From positions 1 to 64,000 of the forward strand of contig JBDTMF010000001.1 of the NCBI GenBank assembly GCA_039934455.1: 64,000 nt of DNA. The letters are read 5' to 3'. The notes under the pieces are model-generated. The model was not told where the DNA came from, made no database searches, and worked only from the letters and a program-made list of their open reading frames with translations. A program made the position numbers and the translations under genes. This stretch comes from DASQFQ01 sp039934455. Lineage in GTDB: Bacteria > Actinomycetota > Thermoleophilia > Solirubrobacterales > Solirubrobacteraceae. Below are positions 25,469 through 32,433 of the stretch, in pieces (positions within the stretch are counted from its first letter, which is position 1; every line of letters starts with the position of its first letter).

Positions 25469-25501
25469 GTGGCGCATCCTTCCCGGCACCGGCTCCGCTG
25501 A
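25469..25501 (+). CDS. Possible 10-codon leader ORF
   Basis: GTG 25469 opens VAHPSRHRLR and stops at TGA 25499-25501. It sits 7 nt after a TATGTT hexamer, and its stop overlaps a CTG that begins the next frame (CTGA). It may couple translation to that frame. Alternatively the two frames were once one gene joined across an indel. Confidence 0.35.
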   Translation: MAHPSRHRLR

Positions 25502-25803
25502 GCGCCGCCCGCCTCCAGGAGCTGCTGGGGCTCGACGACGACGAGCTGCTCAGCGTGCTCGACGCCGGCCCGCTCGAGGTCGTCTCGGGTGACCTCGAGC
25601 ACCGGCCCGAGCTGCCGATCCTGCTCGACCTGCTGGCCGAGGCCGAGGAGGCGGCGGGCGCGCCCGTGCTCCAGCGCTGGGTGCGCCGCGAGGGGCCGTC
25701 GGGGCGGCCGATCGAGCTGCTGCTCGCGCGCGACTTCGGGGGCTTCGAGGACGCGCTGGCGACGCTCGCCGCGCGCGGGTTCGTGATCCGCGGCGGGGGT
25801 TGA
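25498..25803 (+). CDS. Hypothetical protein with apparent CTG start
   Basis: A 101-aa acidic protein starting LSAARLQELLGLDDDELLSVLD, followed by ELPILLDLLAEAEEAAGAPVLQRWVRREG and ending FEDALATLAARGFVIRGGG. The only conventional start in this frame is GTG 25555, but coding-like sequence clearly extends upstream to CTG 25498, which overlaps the stop of a 10-codon ORF. Function unknown; the helical N-terminus resembles a small adaptor or regulatory fold. Confidence 0.55.
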   Translation: MSAARLQELLGLDDDELLSVLDAGPLEVVSGDLEHRPELPILLDLLAEAEEAAGAPVLQRWVRREGPSGRPIELLLARDFGGFEDALATLAARGFVIRGGG

Positions 25804-25833
25804 GCCGGCTGCCGCCTCCGCGATCGACGCGCT

Positions 25834-26112
25834 CTACTCGTCGGGGTCCGGGCGCTTCTCGCCCGGCCACGCACCCGTGAGGTAGTACCAGCCCTTGGCG
25901 CCGTGGCGGTCGATCAGCGCGCGGGTGGACTTGAAGATCATGCCCTGGAGCGCCGCCGTGACGAGGATCTTGCCCCAATCCGCCTCCTGCGTGGTCGGCT
26001 TGGGCGGGTCCTCGTCGTCGATCTTGGTCCACACGAAGTCGAAGACGCGCTTGCCGACGAGGCCGCCGAGGATGCCGAGGATGATTCCAAAGGGCTTATA
26101 GATCAGCTTCAT
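25834..26112 (-). CDS. DUF4235 family membrane protein
   Basis: A 92-aa protein: KLIYKPFGIILGILGGLVGKRVFDFVW is the N-terminal helix with glycine zipper typical of DUF4235, and KILVTAALQGMIFKSTRALIDRHGAKGWYYLTG is the conserved second half. Found widely in actinobacteria; function unknown. It starts at ATG 26112, about 70 nt from the divergent 26185 gene. Confidence 0.85.
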   Translation of the reverse strand: MKLIYKPFGIILGILGGLVGKRVFDFVWTKIDDEDPPKPTTQEADWGKILVTAALQGMIFKSTRALIDRHGAKGWYYLTGAWPGEKRPDPDE

Positions 26113-26184
26113 TTCGCGCCGGAGGGTACCGCTCGTCCGTCAAGTGGGTAACAATCAGGTCAGCGAACTGCCGATAGAGGGGCC

Positions 26185-26889
26185 ATGGACGACCATCTCG
26201 CCGACGATCTGCTGCGCAGGGCCCTGATCGACCAGGAGGCCTCGGCGGCCGTCGCCCTGCGAGTCGGAGGCCTCCCGCTCTGCGAGCAGCTCACGGTCGT
26301 CTTCCACGGCCGGCGCGACCTCGGCACGATCCAGACCTACATCGCCCACGGCGGGCGCGGGGCGGGCAGCGCCGTCGCGCCCGACGATCTCCTGCGCGTT
26401 CCGTGCGACCTCGACCTCGCCGGCGCGCGCGATCGCGACGAGGCCGAGGCGCTCTACGCGGAGCAGGCGGGCGCGCTGCGCGACGCGCTGCTCGGCGCCG
26501 ACACCGTGCTCGACATCTGGCGCGAGCCGCTCGAGGACGTCGCCCGGTCGCGCGTCGAGCTCGACCGCCGGATCGTCCTTGACGTCCGCCTCCCCGCTCA
26601 CCGCCTGCTGCCCGCCGCGCTCGTCGCGAAGGAGAAGCAGATCGTCGTCACCGTCGTCTGCGGGGCGCGACCGCTCGCCGAGGGCCGCCCGCCGATGGGG
26701 ATCGCGTGCGCGCAGCAGGACGTGGCGCGCGTCTACCCGCTGCCCGACGACCCGGAGCGCTGCCTCGAGGACTTCCTCGAGTTCGCGGCCGGGCATGCAC
26801 GCCGCGCCGGCGAGCGCCTCGCCCAGCAGGAGGCGTCGGTCGAGCGCTTCCTCGAGATCTCGGGCGACGACTTTCCCGAAGCGGGATAG
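26185..26889 (+). CDS. Hypothetical protein
   Basis: A 234-aa soluble protein with no motif I recognise. It is rich in Asp, Glu, Arg and Ala; the segment VALRVGGLPLCEQLTVVFHGRRDLGTIQTYIAHGG near the N-terminus and IVVTVVCGARPLAEGRPPMG look like beta strands of a compact domain. No signal peptide. It is followed 23 nt later by a membrane-anchored protein gene and may be co-transcribed with it. Confidence 0.6.
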   Translation: MDDHLADDLLRRALIDQEASAAVALRVGGLPLCEQLTVVFHGRRDLGTIQTYIAHGGRGAGSAVAPDDLLRVPCDLDLAGARDRDEAEALYAEQAGALRDALLGADTVLDIWREPLEDVARSRVELDRRIVLDVRLPAHRLLPAALVAKEKQIVVTVVCGARPLAEGRPPMGIACAQQDVARVYPLPDDPERCLEDFLEFAAGHARRAGERLAQQEASVERFLEISGDDFPEAG

Positions 26890-26912
26890 CGCCCTAGTAC
26901 CGTGCCGCGGCC

Positions 26913-27359
26913 GTGCGCCGCGTCACGCTCGTCACCGCCGTCGTCTTCGGGTTGTTCGTCTTCCTCGGCATCTCGTTCCTGCTGGCGCGCGCGCTGACCG
27001 GCCAGGGCGCCGAGCGCGAGCGCGTGCTCGACGTGCTGCGGGCAGAGGCGCGCGGCGACGCGGGCGCGGTGCTCCGCAAGCTCCCCGCCTGCTCGCGGGA
27101 GCCCGCCTGCGCCCAGGTCACGCGCCAGCGCGTCGCGCAGCTCAAGCGTCCCGGCACCGTCCAGATCCTCAACTATCAGCCGTCGGTGCGGGTGACGATG
27201 ACACGGCGCGCCGGTACCGGCCGCGTGGCGTGGCGGGCCGGGGGGTCGCTGCCGGTCGTCCAGTGCGTGAAGGCGCTGCGCGAGGGCCCGCTGACCGGCG
27301 GCGGGGTGGAGCTGCTCGCGATCTCGAAGCCGATCGGGCTCGACGCGTCATGTGGATGA
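26913..27359 (+). CDS. Membrane-anchored hypothetical protein
   Basis: A 148-aa protein with an N-terminal helix (VTLVTAVVFGLFVFLGISFLLA, residues 4-25) and an extracytoplasmic domain carrying a few cysteines (CSREPAC and later C residues) that could form disulfides. No family recognised. GTG 26913 lies 9 nt after TACCGT. Confidence 0.6.
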   Translation: MRRVTLVTAVVFGLFVFLGISFLLARALTGQGAERERVLDVLRAEARGDAGAVLRKLPACSREPACAQVTRQRVAQLKRPGTVQILNYQPSVRVTMTRRAGTGRVAWRAGGSLPVVQCVKALREGPLTGGGVELLAISKPIGLDASCG

Positions 27360-27403
27360 CCGCCGCGGCGACCGCGCGACTTCCCGCCGGACGCTGTGTT
27401 GTG

Positions 27404-29287
27404 ATGCCGCGGATGCGTGGCGCCCTCAGACTGACCCTGCCCCTCCTCGCGCTCGTCGCGCTGGCGCTGCCGAGCGTGGCGGCGGCCGCCGACAAGCCGT
27501 CGGCCAAGACCCTCTACTACGAGGGCCCCTCGGGCCGCTACCTCATGGACGGCGCCTGGCTGTTCCGCCTCGACCCGTCGAACCAGGGCCTCTCCAGCGG
27601 CTGGAACCGCTCGTCGAGCCGCGCCGGCTGGTCGACGGTGAAGGTGCCCAACGTCTGGAACCTCGGCGACGACTCGCCGGCCTCGATGATCGGCGGCGTG
27701 GGCTGGTACCGCAAGGACTTCTCGCTGCCCGAGGCGAGCAAGGCGCTCGAGTGGGCGGTGCGCTTCGAGTCGGTCAACTACCGCTCGCGGGTCTGGCTCA
27801 ACGGCAAGCCCATCGGCTCCAACCGGGGCGCTTACATCCCGTTCGAGTTCCGCCTCAAGGGCATCAGGCGACGCGGGACGAACCGGCTCGTCATCCGCGT
27901 CGACTCCAAGCGCCGGTCGACCGACTTCCCGCCCTCCGGCCTGGCCACGAACGGCACGCCGACCGGCGGCTGGTGGAACTACTCCGGCCTCCAGCGCGAG
28001 GTCTACCTCAAGCGCCTGAACGTCGTCGACTGGAAGTCCGTGCGGGTGACGCCGCTGCTGGCCTGCGCGCGCTGCACCGCGACCGTGCGGGTCCGGGTCA
28101 CGCTGCGCAACGTGCACTCCGGCGGCAAGAGCGTCCATGTGACCGGCAACTTCGGCTCGCGCCGCCTCGACCTCGGCACCCGCAGCATCCCCGGCAACGG
28201 CGTGACCTCGTTCAACACCAGCTTCCGGATGCCGCACCCGCGCGTGTGGTCGCCCCCGACCCCCAACCTCTACAACGTCAACCTCAAGGCGAGCGCGGGC
28301 GGGCGCAGCGTGAGCTCCTACCGCCTGCGCACGGGCATCCGCTCGGTCCGCGTCTCCTCCGACGGCCACCTGATCCTCAACGGCCAGCGGGTGAACCTCC
28401 GCGGCGTCGGCGTGCACGAGGACTCCAAGGCCCAGGGCTTCGCGGTCGACAACGCCTTCCGCGAGCGGCTCGTGGCGGAGACCAAGGCGGTCGGCGCGAC
28501 GCTGATGCGCACGCACTACCCGATGCATCCCTACACGCACGAGCTGGCCGACAAAGAGGGCGTGATGATCTGGTCCGAGGTGCCGGTCTACGCGCTCAAG
28601 ACCGCGAGCCTCGCCAAGCCGGGCGTGACCGAGCTCGCCGCCAAGGAGCTCGAGAAGAACATCATCGCGAACCAGAACCACCCCTCCGTGCTGCTGTGGT
28701 CGATCGGCAACGAGCTCTCCTCCCGCCCCGGCCCGACGCAGTCGAGCTACATCAAGAACGCCGTCCGCGAGGCCAAGCGCCTCGATCCGAGCCGTCCCGT
28801 CGGCATCGCCGTCGCGGGCTATCCGCTCGTCGGCTGCCAGAACAAGGCCTACAAGCCGCTCGACGTGATCGGCTTCAACGAGTACTTCGGCTGGTACCCC
28901 GGGCCGCAGGGCTCGATCTTCGACCGCACGCGGCTGTCGGGCTACCTCGACGGGATCCGCGCCTGCTACCCGAAGCAGGCCCTGATGATCACGGAGTTCG
29001 GCGCCGAGGCCAACCGCGACGGCCCGGTGGAGGAGAAGGGAACGTGGGCCTACCAGCAGGATTTCGTGAACTTCCACCTCGCCACGTACGCGCAGAAGAC
29101 CTGGCTCAGCGGCGCGATCTACTGGGCGCTCAACGAGTTCCGCGTGCGCCCGGGCTGGGAGGGCGGCAACCCGCGGCCCACCCCGCCGCTGCATCAGAAG
29201 GGCCTGCTGCGCTACGGCGACTTCTCACGCAAGCCCGCGTGGACGGACCTGCAGCGCAACTACGCCGCGACGAAGCAGTTCGGCTGA
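27404..29287 (+). CDS. Secreted glycoside hydrolase family 2 (beta-galactosidase/glucuronidase-like)
   Basis: A 627-aa exported enzyme: signal peptide through ALPSVAAAADK, jelly-roll sugar-binding domain (YLMDGAWLFRLD; FESVNYRSRVWLNGKPIG), Ig-like domain, and TIM barrel (LRGVGVHEDSKAQGF; TLMRTHYPMHP). The acid/base Glu is in LLWSIGNELSS and the nucleophile Glu in ALMITEFGAEAN. Substrate probably a beta-galactoside, glucuronide or mannoside; not resolvable here. ATG 27404 or 27413 both give a usable signal peptide. Confidence 0.88.
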   Translation: MPRMRGALRLTLPLLALVALALPSVAAAADKPSAKTLYYEGPSGRYLMDGAWLFRLDPSNQGLSSGWNRSSSRAGWSTVKVPNVWNLGDDSPASMIGGVGWYRKDFSLPEASKALEWAVRFESVNYRSRVWLNGKPIGSNRGAYIPFEFRLKGIRRRGTNRLVIRVDSKRRSTDFPPSGLATNGTPTGGWWNYSGLQREVYLKRLNVVDWKSVRVTPLLACARCTATVRVRVTLRNVHSGGKSVHVTGNFGSRRLDLGTRSIPGNGVTSFNTSFRMPHPRVWSPPTPNLYNVNLKASAGGRSVSSYRLRTGIRSVRVSSDGHLILNGQRVNLRGVGVHEDSKAQGFAVDNAFRERLVAETKAVGATLMRTHYPMHPYTHELADKEGVMIWSEVPVYALKTASLAKPGVTELAAKELEKNIIANQNHPSVLLWSIGNELSSRPGPTQSSYIKNAVREAKRLDPSRPVGIAVAGYPLVGCQNKAYKPLDVIGFNEYFGWYPGPQGSIFDRTRLSGYLDGIRACYPKQALMITEFGAEANRDGPVEEKGTWAYQQDFVNFHLATYAQKTWLSGAIYWALNEFRVRPGWEGGNPRPTPPLHQKGLLRYGDFSRKPAWTDLQRNYAATKQFG

Positions 29288-29291
29288 CGGC

Positions 29292-29303
29292 CTAGGCGCC
29301 TAG
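29292..29303. repeat. 12-bp palindrome CTAGGCGCCTAG between convergent genes
   Basis: A perfect palindrome between the GH2 stop and the stop of the convergent small membrane protein gene, which it overlaps. Too short for a convincing terminator. Confidence 0.4.
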
Positions 29304-29629
29304 CGCCGGACCGGGCGTCGCTGCGGCGCGGGTTCGCGCGCCGGGCGGCGCGTGCGCTGCGGAGTGAGGTCGCGCAGGCGCTCGTGCGAGCGCAGGCGGA
29401 CCGCCGGCGGCACCGCGTCCGGGAGCGGCAGGCCGCCGGGCGGCGAGCTCCGCGGCGGGCGCGACGGCAGGCGATCGTTGCCGCCGCCGCCACCCTCGTC
29501 CTCGTCGGGCGGCTTCCACGGCCTGGTCGCCTCCGAGCGCAGGAACATCACGAACAGGAGGGCACCGAACGCGACGGCGATCAGGTGCAACGTGCCGAAG
29601 ATGAGCATCAGCTCCGCATCGGGCGACAT
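29300..29629 (-). CDS. Small single-pass membrane protein, Arg/Pro-rich tail
   Basis: A 109-aa protein: one membrane helix at about residues 8-29 (MLIFGTLHLIAVAFGALLFVMFL), then a Gly- and Asp-rich linker and a strongly basic Arg/Pro tail. No known domain. TAGATT 9 nt before ATG 29629 is a likely -10. The gene is divergent from rplY. Confidence 0.6.
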   Translation of the reverse strand: MSPDAELMLIFGTLHLIAVAFGALLFVMFLRSEATRPWKPPDEDEGGGGGNDRLPSRPPRSSPPGGLPLPDAVPPAVRLRSHERLRDLTPQRTRRPAREPAPQRRPVRR

Positions 29630-29693
29630 CGTCCAATCAATCTACCCAGAGAACGGGCCGTGCACCAGCGGTTCGCTACCATCGGCGACCGTC

Positions 29694-30410
29694 GTGGCAC
29701 GTTCAGAGCACACCGCACTCGAGGTCAGCGCCCGTCCCGTCGAAGGGTCGCGCTCGACGCGCCGGCTGCGCCGCGAGGGCCTCGTCCCCGGCGTCGTCTA
29801 CGGCGGCGGCGGCGAGCCGGAGACCTTCGCGGTCAACGCGCGCATCCTGCGCTCCGCGCTCGCCCACGCGGGCTCGGTGCTCGATCTCGCGGTCGACGGC
29901 CGCGAGGCCACCCCGGTGATCGTCAAGGACGTCCAGAACCACCCGGTGCGCGGCGAGGCCATCCACGTCGACCTGCTGCGGGTCGACATGAGCCAGCCGA
30001 TCCACTCCACCGCGGTGCTCGACCTCGTCGGCGCGGAGGACTCGCCCGGCGTCTCCGAGGGCGGCGTGCTGAGCCAGGAGACGCGCGAGGTCAACGTGCT
30101 CGCGCTCCCCGACGACCTTCCCGATGTGATCCAGCACGACGTCTCCAAGATGGAGATGAACGAGACGCTCACGCTGGCCGCTGTGACGATTCCCGAAGGC
30201 GTCACGCTGCTCGACGATCTCGAGGAGACCGTCATCGCCACGATCACCCCGCCGACGCTCGAGCCGGTCGACGACGAGATCGAGACCGAGACCGCGCTGG
30301 TCGGCGAGGACGGCGAGCCGCTCGCGGGCGCTGAGCTCGAAGAGGCCGAGCGGCAGGCCGAGGGCGACACCGCCGAAGAGGCCTCCGAGGCCTCCGGCGA
30401 CGACAGCTGA
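29694..30410 (+). CDS. rplY: 50S ribosomal protein L25 / general stress protein Ctc
   Basis: 5S rRNA-binding ribosomal protein of the long CTC type: N-terminal L25 barrel (SARPVEGSRSTRRLRREGLVPGVVYGGGGEPETFAV), conserved KDVQNHPVRGEAIHVDLLRVD, then the TL5 C-terminal domain and a very acidic Glu-rich tail. 238 aa from GTG 29694, which follows TACCAT by 11 nt. It precedes pth and mfd, as in many Gram-positive genomes. Confidence 0.93.
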   Translation: MARSEHTALEVSARPVEGSRSTRRLRREGLVPGVVYGGGGEPETFAVNARILRSALAHAGSVLDLAVDGREATPVIVKDVQNHPVRGEAIHVDLLRVDMSQPIHSTAVLDLVGAEDSPGVSEGGVLSQETREVNVLALPDDLPDVIQHDVSKMEMNETLTLAAVTIPEGVTLLDDLEETVIATITPPTLEPVDDEIETETALVGEDGEPLAGAELEEAERQAEGDTAEEASEASGDDS

Positions 30411-30422
30411 AGCTCTTCAGCT
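30405..30422. repeat. Inverted repeat over the rplY stop codon
   Basis: AGCTGAAG-CT-CTTCAGCT, an 8-bp perfect inverted repeat containing the rplY stop, 8 nt before the pth start. It could stabilise the rplY 3' end or limit translation into pth. Confidence 0.5.
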
Positions 30423-30430
30423 CCACCCCG

Positions 30431-30973
30431 GTGGACTGGTTGGTCGTCGGGCTCGGCAATCCGGGCACCCGCTACGCGAACACGCCGCACAACGTGGGCT
30501 TCCGCGTGGCCGACGAGCTGATCCGGCGCTGGGACCTCCCGAAGCCGAAGAAGAAGTTCAACGGCGAGCTGGCCGAGGGGCGCACCGGCCCCGGCGGGCC
30601 GCGCGTCGCGGTGCTCAAGCCGCAGACGTTCATGAACGACGCCGGGCGCTCGGTCGGCCCCGCGCGCGGGAGCTACCGCGTCGATCTCGACCGCGTGCTC
30701 GTCGTCCATGACGAGATCGACCTCCCGTTCGGCGACATCCGCGTCCGCCTCGGCGGCGGCCTCGCGGGCCACAACGGGCTCAAGTCGCTGCGCCGCGAGC
30801 TCGGCTCGCCGGACTTCCACCGCGTGCGCATCGGCGTCGGGCGCCCGGACTCGACCGATCCCGAGATCGTCTCGTCGCACGTGCTCGGCTCCTGGCGCCA
30901 GTCCAACGACGAGGTCGCGTCGCTGGTGGCGGAAGCCGCCGACGCGGCCGAGCGGCTGGTGACGGCCGGCTGA
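30431..30973 (+). CDS. pth: Peptidyl-tRNA hydrolase
   Basis: Releases stalled peptidyl-tRNA. The 180-aa enzyme has VVGLGNPGTRYANTPHNVGF with the catalytic His, LKPQTFMNDAG, VVHDEIDLPFGDIR (catalytic Asp) and GGLAGHNGLKSL. GTG 30431. Its stop directly abuts the next ATG. Confidence 0.96.
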   Translation: MDWLVVGLGNPGTRYANTPHNVGFRVADELIRRWDLPKPKKKFNGELAEGRTGPGGPRVAVLKPQTFMNDAGRSVGPARGSYRVDLDRVLVVHDEIDLPFGDIRVRLGGGLAGHNGLKSLRRELGSPDFHRVRIGVGRPDSTDPEIVSSHVLGSWRQSNDEVASLVAEAADAAERLVTAG

Positions 30974-31711
30974 ATGCCCCCGCGCGACTGGGACGCCGAG
31001 TCCTACCAGCGCGTCTCGGCCCCGCTGGAGGCGATGGGGCGCGAGGTGCTCGATCGCCTCGAGCTGCGCGGCGACGAGCGCGTGCTCGACGCCGGCTGCG
31101 GCACGGGCCGTGTGACGGCGGCGCTGCTCGAGCGGCTCCCGCGCGGCGAGGTCGTCGCGGTCGACGGCTCGCCCGCGATGGTCGCCGAGGCGCGCGAGCG
31201 GCTCGGGCCGGGCGTGGACGCGTTCGTCGCCGACCTCACCGAGCTCGAGCTCTCCGCGCCGGTCGACGCGATCCTCTCGACCGCGACGTTCCACTGGATC
31301 GCGGATCACCACCGCCTCTTCGAGCACCTGTTCGCCGCCCTGAAGCCGGGCGGCCGCCTCGTCGCCCAGTGCGGCGGCGAGGGCAACGTCGCCAGCGTGC
31401 AGGCGGCGATCGACGCGGTGGACGAGCCCGCCCTCAGGGGCTGGGCCGGGCCGTGGAACTTCGCCTCGCCGGCGGGGACCGCGGAGCGGCTCGAGCGGAT
31501 CGGCTTCACGGACGTCAAGACGTGGCCGCAGAGCGTGCGCGTCGAGCCCGAGAACCCGCGCGAGTACCTCGGCACCGTGATGCTCGGCTCGCACCTCGAG
31601 CGCGTCCCGCCCGAGCGCCGCGACGGCTTCGTCGAGGCCGTGCTCGCGGCGATGCCCGAGCCCGCGATCGAGTACGTGCGGCTCAACCTGCTCGCCCAGC
31701 GGCCTCGCTGA
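30974..31711 (+). CDS. Class I SAM-dependent methyltransferase
   Basis: A 245-aa methyltransferase similar to trans-aconitate or malonyl-ACP methyltransferases: motif I VLDAGCGTGRVTAALLERL, motif II VVAVDGSPAMVAEAR, and ILSTATFHWIADHHRLFEHLF followed by LKPGGRLVAQCGG. Acceptor unknown. It starts at the base after the pth stop, so it is probably in the rplY-pth transcript. Confidence 0.85.
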   Translation: MPPRDWDAESYQRVSAPLEAMGREVLDRLELRGDERVLDAGCGTGRVTAALLERLPRGEVVAVDGSPAMVAEARERLGPGVDAFVADLTELELSAPVDAILSTATFHWIADHHRLFEHLFAALKPGGRLVAQCGGEGNVASVQAAIDAVDEPALRGWAGPWNFASPAGTAERLERIGFTDVKTWPQSVRVEPENPREYLGTVMLGSHLERVPPERRDGFVEAVLAAMPEPAIEYVRLNLLAQRPR

Positions 31712-31750
31712 CGCTCAACCCGGCCGCCGCGGGGGCCGACATAGGAACCC

Positions 31751-32374
31751 ATGGGGCTGCACCTGCGACGACGTCGCAAGCTCGAGGCTGTGCCCACGGC
31801 GGCCGTGCCACCGGCCAACGGGGACGCCCCGTGCCTCGACGACTACAGCCGCCGCTGGGCGACGCAGCCGATCGCGGGCCGCTTCGTCGACTGGGCGGCC
31901 GCGGCGCACCACGCCGGCTTCGGCGAGGCGTTCTGCGGCGTCTGGCGCGCTGATGACCCGCTGACGCCGCTCGACCGCTTCGCGATCGGGCCGGCGGGCA
32001 TGCTCGCCGCGAACCTCTCCCTGCGCCGCCTCGAGCTGATCCCGATGCTGGCCGAGCGCCGGCTGCCGGGCCCCCGCCTGATGGCCCGCGCCGACGACGT
32101 GACGCTGCTGCTGGCCGAGGAGCGGGTGGGCGAGGGGTTCCACCTGCACGCCGGGGTCAGCGAGACGGCGTGGTTCGTCCACGCCTTCGGCGTCGGCCCG
32201 ATCCCCGAGCTTCCCGCGACCGAGCCCGGCTCGGCGTCGCTCGGCGACGCGCTCCAGCGGGTGCTCGACGACTGGGGTCCGGTCGACTGGTCCGCGGTGC
32301 CCGCGGCCGTGCCGCGGCGCCTGTTCGACACCCTCGCCTGGGCGCTCGAGCCCAGCGTGCCGGCGGCTTCGTAG
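31751..32374 (+). CDS. Hypothetical protein
   Basis: A 207-aa protein of unknown function lying between the methyltransferase and mfd. It starts with a basic stretch (GLHLRRRRKLEAV), then PCLDDYSRRWATQPIAGRFVDWAAAAHHAGFGEAF and ends AVPRRLFDTLAWALEPSV. No signal peptide or clear motif. Its stop codon lies inside a TAGACT hexamer that may be the mfd -10. Confidence 0.6.
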   Translation: MGLHLRRRRKLEAVPTAAVPPANGDAPCLDDYSRRWATQPIAGRFVDWAAAAHHAGFGEAFCGVWRADDPLTPLDRFAIGPAGMLAANLSLRRLELIPMLAERRLPGPRLMARADDVTLLLAEERVGEGFHLHAGVSETAWFVHAFGVGPIPELPATEPGSASLGDALQRVLDDWGPVDWSAVPAAVPRRLFDTLAWALEPSVPAAS

Positions 32375-32433
32375 ACTCGTGTGAGCAGGTCCCGGCCGCG
32401 CTGCGCGCGGTCGCTCGGCATGCACGTCCATCG

